Assembly (NCBI RefSeq): GCF_000764305.2
Contig: NW_025944920.1
Span: 124,001-188,000, forward strand
Source of the DNA: Hyalella azteca
Taxonomy: Eukaryota; Arthropoda; Malacostraca; Amphipoda; Hyalellidae
Direction: 5' to 3'
DNA length: 64,000 bases
A model generated the notes under the pieces. The model saw only the letters and a list, made by a program, of their open reading frames with translations. It had not been told where the DNA came from and searched no databases. Position 1 is the stretch's first letter, and each line of letters opens with the position of its first letter. A program made the translations under genes and the position numbers. This document shows, one piece after another, positions 46,935 to 57,500 of this stretch.

Positions 46935-48854
46935 ATAAGACGAACTGCTCCATGTTCTTAATCTTGGCCACTTGAAAAGCCGCCTTTTGTCCTGATCATC
47001 TTTAGTGAAACTAAAATCTTTCTCCTTCAATATAAATCATAGCAGGCTACCGCTACTCTGTTGAACTATTCCTCTGGTACTTCAATTTTCTTCTCTCTTA
47101 TCATTTGAACTATTGATGTTTACATATTAAATCGGAAATTTTGCAATTTTTGGTGTCTTTAAAGCTGCTGTTTTCACACAACGACGGCAAAATCTGCGTC
47201 TCAATTCCCTCGCCTATTTCTGATGCTTTACTATGATTCTGTTTCGACCTTCTGCTGGCTTGAAACTCTCCTGTTATCTCACCCTCGCCATTGTTAACCC
47301 CCACAACAAAAAGGATTGTCGCCCATGTTTAGGTTTAACTTTATTTGTGGTTTTCTCGCTATTTTCCGAGAACAATTTTGATTTTTTCAAGTGAAACATT
47401 TTACTTTCCAAGTTCTTTGCAGGAAACAGCTTATTTTAATTTCAAGTGTTATTATCATAAGAAAATCTAGATGAGATGAACAATGTAAAATTATTTTCTG
47501 AGCAGTGATGAGAATCTTCCTGATAAATGTACATCTGTACTATTTGAACGTTCAAATCATGTTAATTTGGTTCATAAATCTATTCCGGGTACGGGTTATT
47601 GAGGGTATCATACTAATCTGTGTAACGGAATTAATTTGTTGAATGAAACTTGATTTTCTTCGGTTTTACCAGATCGAAAAATTTACTTTCATGTGTGAGA
47701 TTTAAAAACATGTATTTACTTACGATGTTGAGAAGCTAATGAACTCAAAACTATCAGAAATGGGATAAAATAACAGCCTTCGATGCACCATTATTAAAGC
47801 ATTAAGCTATATATATCACTCAATAAATTCTAACAGGTTTGTGTACGGTGTATTAACGATATTGAAATTCAACAGATTGCACAGTACTCCAGTTTTCAAA
47901 CGATATCATTTATCATGTACAATGTGACTGCTTCCTAAATTCGACATAGAAAAAATCATTTTTTCTTAAAGCAGATATTATATTAAGTCGGATTCTCATA
48001 CCTTGTATTACTAAGACAACGGAAATTATTTTTTATTAGATATAAATTGAAATCATTTAATTCTGTTATCTATTCCTCCTACCCAGCATTCGCAATCGTT
48101 CAGAATCAATAGCATGAGCTCAAAAATCGTGCAGGAATCGTAAATCATACTGTACCTTACACTGTCAGCATTACATTGTACTGTATGTATTATGTAACAC
48201 TTATTACTGCATGGAATTACTCGCGTTACGATACGCAGTTGAGGTGCGAAACGATAGGCACTACACATAATTAGAGCTTCGTGTCAGGAATGAATGTTTC
48301 TCATCATCGTATTTACTGTTTTAAGAATGATTTGAAAAATTTAGGGACTTAGTGCGTTCTATTTTTTTTCGAGAGTTTTATAGGATGACGTGGGTACATC
48401 ATTAGATAACTAACTTCGAATGATTAGTAAGTAAATCCAAATATATTATTATAAAATAACAAAGAGGCGATTAACAATTTGCTGCTCGGAGAAAATCCAA
48501 TCGATAAACGATTAAATATTTAGAGTTGAGTAAATAAGTAAAGATGAGAATCGAAACAACCGTATATTTAGGCTTACTGTAATAACTAGTCGTCTCCGGT
48601 CTCTCATTCCTCGCACTGAATCGAATGAATAAAAGTAAAAAAGAAATTGTAAGTTCTGAACAGGTTATTAATGGGGGTTATATCATGCGTTATATTGCAC
48701 ATATATATTTGTACAGTATAAGATATATATAATACTATATTATAATACTATAAATTAATACTATTAATTATAATACTATTAATTAATTATACTATTATAA
48801 TATACTAATATATACTAATTATATTATACTATTAATTAATTATACTATAATACA

Positions 48855-49096
48855 GGGTGTTTCAGAATTAAGTAACCCTTTTAATTTGTTAATAAATAAA
48901 AAACTAAGAACGTTATGAAGTTGAAACTTGTTTTATTTAAAAGAAGAACATTTTTATGGTAATATTGTATCCTAGTTTTTAAATATAATATCTTTTAAAT
49001 GCCCACTACAATTGTTTTGACAAAATAGGGCTCTTCTCTTCGTTGCTTTCATAACCTTCATTAGTGTTTCTGACGAGAGTGCAAATTTTTGATATC
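48855..49096. mobile_element. DNA transposon end, truncated at the N
   Basis: ACAGGGTGTTTCAGAATTAAGTAACCC-type terminus preceded by TA-rich DNA; the rest is cut by the undetermined base. Family not assigned. Confidence 0.4.
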
Positions 49097-49097
49097 N
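49097..49097. other. Undetermined base N, probable assembly join
   Basis: The only ambiguous base in the window sits exactly where a minisatellite begins and an unrelated transposon-like sequence ends, which suggests a collapsed or joined gap rather than a natural junction. Confidence 0.7.
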
Positions 49098-49264
49098 GGT
49101 GTGACAATGTGAGGTTGGAGATGGTGAGGTGTGACAATGTGAGGTTGGAGATGGTGAGGTGTGATAATGTGAGGTTGGAGATGGTGAGGTGTGACAATGT
49201 GAGGTTGGAGATGGTGAGGTGTGACAATGTGAGGTTGGAGATGGTGAGGTGTGACAATGTGAGT
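49098..49264. repeat. 30-bp minisatellite, about 5.5 units, same family as 22387-22519
   Basis: Near-identical 30-bp units begin directly after the single N at 49097 and end in a decayed GTGAGTTGGGTATCG stretch. The lectin-like flanks of the 22.4 kb copy are not visible here. Frames running through it encode only the repeat and are not taken as genes. Confidence 0.85.
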
Positions 49265-49329
49265 TGGGTATCGTGGGGTAACATGTTGGGTATCGCGGTT
49301 ACCATCTTGGTAAATTTTCCAGGTATTTA

Positions 49330-51290
49330 GAAGACATATTGTTTCAGAGTTCTCAGCAACGTAGGTTATGTCTGCTGGTTAGAAATATTTAGCTAATATT
49401 TTCCGATTATTTCATGCCTGTATCAGATTTTAAAAATCTAAAACATCTGTTTATATACTAAGGGTCAATAAATGTAAAAAATTCATAGGAAAGGAATGTG
49501 AGTTCAAAACTTCTGCTAAAAATTCTATTTTATTACGCTGGGATATCCAAAAATAATTGTAATTCTTCGGAAGAACACTGAGCCAAGATTATTATTGAGC
49601 TGCAGGAGCCACGATAATAATGGACCTGTTGTTAATTGTGATCGAAACAGGTCGAGCAAAGATGGCTCGAGCATCGCTTATAACGCTCATGTATTCAATA
49701 TTTTATAAATGCCTCATATTATGCACAAATGGCATCCATATTAAGTTTTGTCGCTCGGGGGAACCTTTTATTTCATCCATCATGTGTTCTGTATTATGCA
49801 TACCGCATGCATTGTTTGATGCATAAGCACCGGCAAGGCTAGTCTTCATCTAGTTATTATGTGCGGAATAATTAATGATTAACGATACAAAGAAATGCAG
49901 GAGAGTGTTAGGGTGCATATCGGCATAAATATTTTGTGCGTTCAAAAATTCATTCGCGCAGTAAAGGCGAATCACAAAAAAAATAAACATAAAGTTATTC
50001 AAAAGAATAATATACCAAGTAATATTGAAAATTTTTTTCGTGCACACTAGTTGAAGACTACAGAGTAACTCTTATTAAATATAAATATAAAACAGTTCAT
50101 ATGAGTCTCTTGTACTCAAAAAAAGTCGCTTCAAATACATCAGCTACGTACAAAAAACGAAAAGAGTTGAGCCTTGTTCGTTATTTGTTCTAGTTCAATC
50201 AATACGGCATGAAGAATCAATACACAATACACGCAGGTTCATCTACCATGAAGTTCATGGTATTGAAGAAGTTATAGCACGTTTAAACTTCATATTTCTG
50301 TGAACGTAACTTAAAAACACGAATTAACTATAATAGTAGTATTATAGTTCCGAAAATTTGAATGATAATTTTCAAGGTTTTATCCAGCAATGCAGTCAAT
50401 ATTCCACAAAATATAATTCAATAGGTATGTGCGATTATAAATTAGTAATAAAATGAATTCGTGAGAGGGCATTTTTTGTTAGTAATTTTTTCTCACCAGT
50501 AGCCAATCATGGCGATCATTTATTTTGGTTTGATTCTTTGCTCTTCATTGAACGCGAAAATTGAAATGGATTTTTTTCAACAATGAGTATATAGTTTGTT
50601 TATACCTGTTAATATATCAATGATGGATGAACACTTAATATAATGATATATGTTATTATCTGATTTATATAAAAAGTATTATGGCGATTGTACCCATTTT
50701 CAAGTTTTCAAGTATATTGACAGAAAATTATTTTAAGATTAAATTTTCTGTCAATATAATTAAAAACTTGAAAATTCATTCCATAATAATGAATGGAAGC
50801 ACTTATATGAAAAAACTATGCACTTCAGCAAACCAACATCATCACCAACGTGGTTATCTTAGAGATACAAAAATCGAGAGTCGCCGATAGCGCTCGAATG
50901 TTGCGTAAATGGGTGGTAATAATCTATTCCTTTTAATTTTCTTGTACATACTTTTTGCTCAAAAATTCCTGAAACGAAGTTTTTTTCTTATTTGAGAGGT
51001 ATATTCTTCAGCAATATATTTGAGAGTTAAATTGCCACGATATCATAAACTTAGTCCAAGGTCCTGAAGGGAAGACATTGATTTTAACATATGAAAATAT
51101 ATTGACATGAAGAATCTCAATGTTTCGAGTTGTCGAAATTCTTCGACAAGAATTTGTTTTCTGTCAAAATTCCGACGACTGAAAATTGCGTTTTACTGAT
51201 CGACATGCCAGTTGATGCAAAGTCTAATCAATGCCATCATCACCTTCAATACAGAATGTTAATATAACTGTTTGCATGCAATAACCCAAG
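49330..51290. other. No gene recognised; one strong hairpin
   Basis: AT-rich. Near 50697-50775 a near-perfect stem (AAGT..TATTGACAGAAAAT and its complement) surrounds a short loop. Frames are short and without motifs. Confidence 0.45.
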
Positions 51291-51300
51291 CTATACTTAC

Positions 51301-51448
51301 CAACACCTCCATCGCACGTCACTTGAATGCCGACGCGGTCTCCAGGCAACCGACTTGACTGGATGTTTGCCACCCCGGGGGCGGGCTTGTCATTCTGACT
51401 TGGTCCCGGAAGAAGCTCGGACCGTGTGATCAGGAGCGGGAGCAATGT
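51301..51448 (-). CDS. Candidate orphan internal exon, unknown protein
   Basis: On the minus strand, TTTCAG precedes and GTAAGT follows an open 148-bp segment of higher GC than its surroundings, encoding LPLLITRSELLPG, then QSSRLPGDRVGIQVTCDGGVG. It is 49 codons plus one base, with a phase 1 donor like the lectin introns. The strand is opposite to the lectins and no companion exons were identified. No family recognised; it could be chance. Confidence 0.38.
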
Positions 51449-51659
51449 CTGAAATTAATATATCACTTTATTTAATTTTTTTGGATTTATTTTAATGATG
51501 GCAGTGTAATTGTTATCACTTGGACCACCTTACTATTATATATATATTTTTAAACTGACATGTTGAAAGGAGCTGTAAATTTCACTCGTAATTTAGTATA
51601 AAATGGGTTCATCCGTATGATAGTCCCATGAATATTTTCTAATACTCGGTTCACAAAAT

Positions 51660-51815
51660 AGATGGTTAAGCTGTTGTAAGCTCGTGGTGAGATGGGTCAA
51701 CTGATGATATTTATCCTAGCTACCATTTGCTCGTTCATGGTAAGATGGGTCAACTGAGGATATTTATGGTAGTTAACCATTTGCTCGCTCACGGTAAGAT
51801 GGGTAAACTGATGCT
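51660..51815. repeat. Tandem repeat, about 62 bp, three units
   Basis: Each unit has GCTC(G/A)TGGT(G/A)AGATGGGT and AACTGA, followed by TTTATC/GG and CCATTTGCTCG. Confidence 0.75.
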
Positions 51816-52258
51816 TGTTGTGTCTTGCACGACAGTGCCAGCGATGGGATTTGGAGTGTGGTGTGTATTTCATATTTGCATGCGACTACAGAATAGTAAC
51901 GGTCAACATCGGGCGAAAATGCCTAATTTAGGTGAAATAAAAGTAATTAGATTAAGGGTTTTAGGTGTTAATTAAAGGTTTGGGGCCCAGACGTTTCAGA
52001 TTCCGTGCTATATCGCTTGATGACTTGGCAACTTGAAACGTAAAAATTAATAAAAATACGAGTTTTTTAAAGTAAGTACCGTTTTGAAATTATAAATTAA
52101 CAAGTGAATTTCTTTTACAAAAATTCATTCACTTGAAAGGCAAAACATAACTCTTCTGTTCTAAGTAATTCCCATTATTATTGGAGAATTTAGCGTATCT
52201 AGGGACCAGCCTTTGAATGCCATAGTCAGAGAATTTGATTATACTGCCTGATTAGACA

Positions 52259-52515
52259 ATTTCGCAACGAACACTTCTTGAGACAGCAGGAAACTTTGGA
52301 TCTAAGAGCGAAATCGTGAATCGTCTGTTATCTTTCACTTTACAGTCCACTTTTTGAATTAAGGCATCGGTAGCGACTGAAGGTCTCCCAATTCATTTAT
52401 GATCATGAAAGTTTATGCGGCCTTCTTTAAAGGCATCACTCATAATGTGATGCCGAACAATTCCATAACTCGTAATGTTTTTACCATACACTTCATTGAT
52501 TTTACGATGGACATT
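52259..52515 (-). mobile_element. mariner transposase N-terminal fragment
   Basis: Minus strand reads VHRKINEVYGKNITSYGIVR, then FKEGRINFHD, a stop, GRPSVATDALIQKVD and DNRRFTISLL, the helix-turn-helix region of mariner transposases. It is truncated and has stops. Confidence 0.6.
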
Positions 52516-52840
52516 AATTGATTTGGAGCCTTGAGTGCAGAGAAAGCTTTGATTGAGAGAGAATTGGAGCCTTGAGTGCAGTCGGCAAATTTCTAAATAT
52601 GTACAGGCATTTTAAAATCACGTAAACACATCGTAGACTCGATCGGATGGTTTCGTATTATCGTTTGTGGCTTCCCAGCAGATGTTACTACACGGCACAA
52701 ATGTTCTTACCAGCGGCCTCATCGTTGCAGTCGCGTAATTTATAATGCTTACATACTCTACGAACAAACCTCGTAGCTTGCCATGAGCTGTGTTTTCAGC
52801 GCTTATCTTCAGGCAGTGTACCAAATTAGTTTTATTTCGT

Positions 52841-53070
52841 TTTTTTAGCGCATTTTCTCATTTATGGAAAAAATGCACTATTGTGCTCGCCATATCCGTC
52901 TGTCTGTCTGTCTGTCTGTCCGTCCGTCTGTCCGTCCGTCTGTCCGTCCGTACGTGACCTCAAGTCACGGACGAGAACGAACGGATTTTCAAGTCACGGA
53001 CGGATTTTCTCAAGACGAGAAAATGCGCTCTCTGTCACTCACTGCAGAGTACTGAGTTATATTTTTTTTT
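52841..53070 (+). repeat. Dispersed (TCCG)n-containing repeat, copy 3
   Basis: Same motifs, with an expanded TCTG/TCCG run and a partly duplicated GTCACGGACG segment. Confidence 0.8.
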
Positions 53071-53074
53071 ATTG

Positions 53075-54535
53075 TTTTCCCTATTTTGGAGTCCCGAAAC
53101 AAAATGAATAACAATGTGTTTTTCGAACGAAAGCAAAATTGGTAGCAAAAACCTTAGTGAGAAATGATAAATTTGCCCTCTGTAAAATCTTGCATTCTCG
53201 CAATTGCAAATAGAGCTGAACGCTTTAAAAATATAACTGTCTATTCTGAGACACTTTTTAAAAAGCGTTAAGAAGAAAAACATATTTTTTTCTGTACGTG
53301 CGGTCTATAAATTACATAGAGCACTCGGAGTCAAGTAAGTCAGTAAGTAAGGTATTTTTATTAAAGTAGTTGTGGGCTTGAATTGAGGTTTAGCTAAAAA
53401 AATCTTGATATGCGTAAAAAATTCGTCGCTGCGACTGATGTGTGAAATTTGAACAATGATTCTTTGGACAATGTTCTATTCTAGAACACAATATGTATTA
53501 ACTTTGAAGATTGAACCTGCACTGCGCGATACAATGGCAAAAAATTAAACTCGTTAGAGCCAAAACTTTCTATGTATTCATGTCCTGGCGTGCAAAGCTA
53601 TTGGCAATTCATAAGCCTCGACATGAAACAGCGAACGGTACAGTGAATGTTCGAACTTATCATTCAAACTACAGGCATTAAGTTTTTTTATCGTTAACAA
53701 CTATGAGGCCAAATTGTAAAGTCAATAGTTTAGTAGTTCCTCCTTGTGTGAAGTACGATAGACGATTGAGGACATAATTGATCATTTCGATTAGGCTTTG
53801 AAAGTGGCGTTAGTGTAGCAATTTGAAATAAATAAATCAAATAATGCTCACAATTCTTTAAATATGCTTGAATCACAGGCAATATAGCTGCTGTGAAAAG
53901 TTCAATTCTAAAGTCAGCCTACATCGCAATTTTCAATAGCGCCCACCCAAGGTAATAACTTTAATAACTACACGAAAAATAATGTGACTACGAAAAGTTT
54001 TTTAATCAGGTTACGGAATTGATCGAGTGCAGTGAAATTAAAATTTAGTTAATTTTTCAAGTGAAGAATCGGATATACTCTTGACACGCGATAATTGATT
54101 TTGTGTTTAATTCCTTATGATTGCAGCCTTCTATGTGTCGTTATTTTGAAAATTAAAATAAACCTACTGAGCAAGAATTTATTATTAGAAAATTTATTTA
54201 TACAAATAATTTGGAAACATGCTGTTGTCTGTTTGCTGCAGCACATTTATACGCTAACGTTTTCTGAGCCGCACTAATTTAAAATAATTGCGAACTAAAT
54301 GTACTGTTGGGAGCTTTGCGTGACTTGGGTCTGATTGAGGCACTATTTTATTGATATACGCAGTATTGATATAAGAGTCCATACAATATCATGTTTCTGT
54401 ATGGCTGCCAACTTTTACAAGATATTGTATTTGACAGTATTTTTTTCTTCTTTCATGTTCTTTAACAGCAAAATAATCTGATGGTACAGTGCCCTGAATT
54501 TTGATCATCTCTTCATAATTAGCGCAACATCGCAC
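53075..54535. other. No gene recognised upstream of lectin 2
   Basis: AT-rich sequence that should contain the lectin 2 promoter; no TATA or initiator could be assigned with confidence. Confidence 0.4.
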
Positions 54536-54539
54536 AATA

Positions 54540-57500
54540 ATGCCCGCGCTGTTATTAGTTTCATTGTGCGTGCTGATGTCAGCGCAGCAGGCGACGGCTG
54601 ACACCATGGAGCGGCTGTCAGGCATGAACCTCCCTCCTGAGGCGGTCGTGTCATCGCGCCGAGTCAGAACTGTCTGTGAGTATTTCAATTATAACTATTT
54701 ATAAATAAAAGACATTCGTGATAAAATTTCAAAATATCATAATTTTTCATATTTTTTTAGGCTATGAAAAATTTTGTTAAATAAACAGAAGTGTAGAAAT
54801 TCATAGATGATTGAATTTCCAATTCGCTCTATTAAGTGCCTAGTAAATGTTCATTGGTTCTGAATAGGGAGGTATTCAATGCATTACATTCATCAGGTAT
54901 TCTTTCAGATGTACTGTCAAGTGCTCCAGATTTTAGCTTTTGTAGCTACTGTCGTCGCCCTTCATTGGAATGTTTTTGTCTGTTCAGCAATCACCATCGA
55001 TCCCAGAGACAAATTACTCTACGGAGATTGGTGCCAGTGTTTGAGTAGCAATCGGAATTCTGCTGCGCTTATCTTTTGATTAATCTTAGTCTATATATGC
55101 TATGGTTTGAGAAAATTGAGTGGAAGACCAGTCTGGAATGTCAGGTCAGAAATGCAAATAACCCGTGGCACTCCACAACCTTGATTGAGCAGACGGCAGA
55201 TTGCCATGAATTTTGTTGATGGAAATAATGAGCTTATGAGTGATTGTCGTGAAGGATTTGTATTCAACAAAGGAGTTATTCATCGCGTTTACCGATTAAT
55301 TGTGGAAGAGGTGCAATTTTCATAGTACAGTTCGACACGCTCGTGCATCATAGTGACACTTATAAATATTTTCATTAGGATAAATCACAATCAACATTGC
55401 TAATGAAGTCGATGTAAATTACAGTTACGTACTGTCATTATACACCAGCAATTTTATGCAACTCATTACGCAGAAATTTACTAGAAAACTATCTTTGCCA
55501 TTGTTTTTATGTTTTTTCTCTTCTTACGGTATCTCATTTGAACAAAAAATGAAAAACATAAACTTTCACATTTAATGATCGATCATTTCTGACTTCAAGG
55601 AAAACACAAACATAACTGTAATAAATGAATAAATACTATGGCAATACTTCTTAAAGAATTTCTGATATGAAAGTAGAAGGTTATCGAATATGTAGTTGAG
55701 TCCATACCAAGACAAATACTGAATATAATGATTCGGTCGTGACGCACACTAGCACGAGAGCCCATGCCCTTTGTGTTCCATTGGCCATTATCATGCTAAT
55801 GATCACGAAATAATAAACCGTGTATTTTCCCACTATATATCCCTACAGCATGTTGGTGTAATGAACGGGCCCATCGATTTGCATAACTAATCATGAATGC
55901 AGTCAATGCATAATACACAGAAGTTGAGCTCAAACTGCCGACGCTCAAGCCTTGCATTGCCGGTCGTTACGTGTTTTATTGATACAATAAATGGGGCTAC
56001 CAATAAAATGCATGTGTATCATAATTATTTCTCTCTGTTCTCCCGGAGAATTTCTATAACCGCTAAAAAGAAAATCAACTTGCAGTATTAAAAATAGATA
56101 AATGATTTCTAACAACGCGTTTTTTCCAGTAACGCGCTAACAGTAGTCTGTTTTAAATAACATTACTTACTTGTTCCTACGTATATTACCTTTTCTTTGA
56201 CCCTTCATCGGCAGGATAAGTTTGGATGAAACATGTATGTATTTATGTTCGTAAAAATAAATCGGCGTGCAAAGAGATTCAACTAGCTGAAAAATGCCAA
56301 AAAGGCTCTTCTTAAAAATATTCTTTGAAGAATATAAAAATATTGTATGTAGCTCAACCGGGCAATGCTCTATAACAGCAATCTCTAGAATTCGAACAAC
56401 CCGTTGACAATTTTTTGAAACGGAGGTAATTTTGATTAATTAAAGATAGAACATTTCAACATTACCTTGGATATAGAAATTTGACTCCCGTCCAATTTAC
56501 GGAGAAGTTAATGACAATATTATCTTTTCGTAGGTACATTTTAGCCTAACTTATAACACTATGAGATAACTCTCTTTGAGATACTGGGCAGGCTGTCTTC
56601 TAAACTTACGACCCATAGAAGTTATTGCTGTGACGGTATACGATACCGAATTTGTCACGAGCTTGAAGGAAATAAAACAGTTGTACTTTGGAGATTTTCA
56701 CAACAGCAAACACACAATGGAATCAAAGGTAGAGGCAAACATTACGACTAATTCTGCAAAATATACAATATATGTAACCTACAAATGATTTATAAGTTTG
56801 CCAGAAAGATGTTTGATTGATTATAAGAGTGGAAAGAATATAGCTCATAATATCGATTACAGCAGTCAGAAAGTTCAGATGAAGCTTCATAGTGAACTGT
56901 TATGGAGCTTTATTTAATAGCGCTGCTTTGTATTAGATAACGAATATTTCATGAATTATTTAATTTAATGAATCTTTTTTGCCTCTTATGAACTATTTAA
57001 TTTGTTGAATCTTTTTTGTCTCTTATGAACTATTTAATTTAATGAATCTTTTTTGCCTTCTATGAACTAAATATATAATTTTTCGTTGGTCTCATTTATC
57101 TCTGAAGGTGAATGCAAAGAGAGCTGCTTCGTGGACGCTGAGTGTCGCGGGTGTGCGAGCGAGCCTCTTCCTGGTGGGGGTCACATGTGTCACTTCACCA
57201 ACACCAACCTCACCAGCTCCAACCTCACAAGCTCCAACCTCACCAGCTCCAACCTCACAAGCTCCAACCTCACCAGCGCAAATGGCTCCGTGGCCTTCAT
57301 CAAGCGTGAGTCTTAAGTCCTTCATCATCCCATGCACTTGCGTGACAAACTTGCGACTCCGGCTACCTGGTCCTGACTCGCAAACCTGATTCGGGGATTT
57401 CCCACCATACACCTTTGCTCTCAGCTCGTAATTCCCAGTCGTGAAAATGAGTCCTGTGAAGGAATTTGTCGCTGCAGCTATCGTGTTAAATGGAGTATGG

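Larger units (their letters stand above)
42765..49265. repeat. Segmental duplication, unit B2 (pairs with 13335-22520)
   Basis: Holds DUF1917-like copy 4 with matching flanks and ends at the same 30-bp minisatellite. It carries a LINE 3' end near 42859 that is absent at the matching site near 13438. Confidence 0.75.

Noticed and set aside
49006..49330. Repetitive frames encoding NLTLSHLTIS units
   Set aside because: They only read the minisatellite and cross an undetermined base; treated as a repeat with lectin ancestry.
54389..54688. 99-codon minus-strand frame
   Set aside because: It is the shadow of lectin 2 exon 1, whose plus-strand reading gives a signal peptide and a donor in the correct phase.
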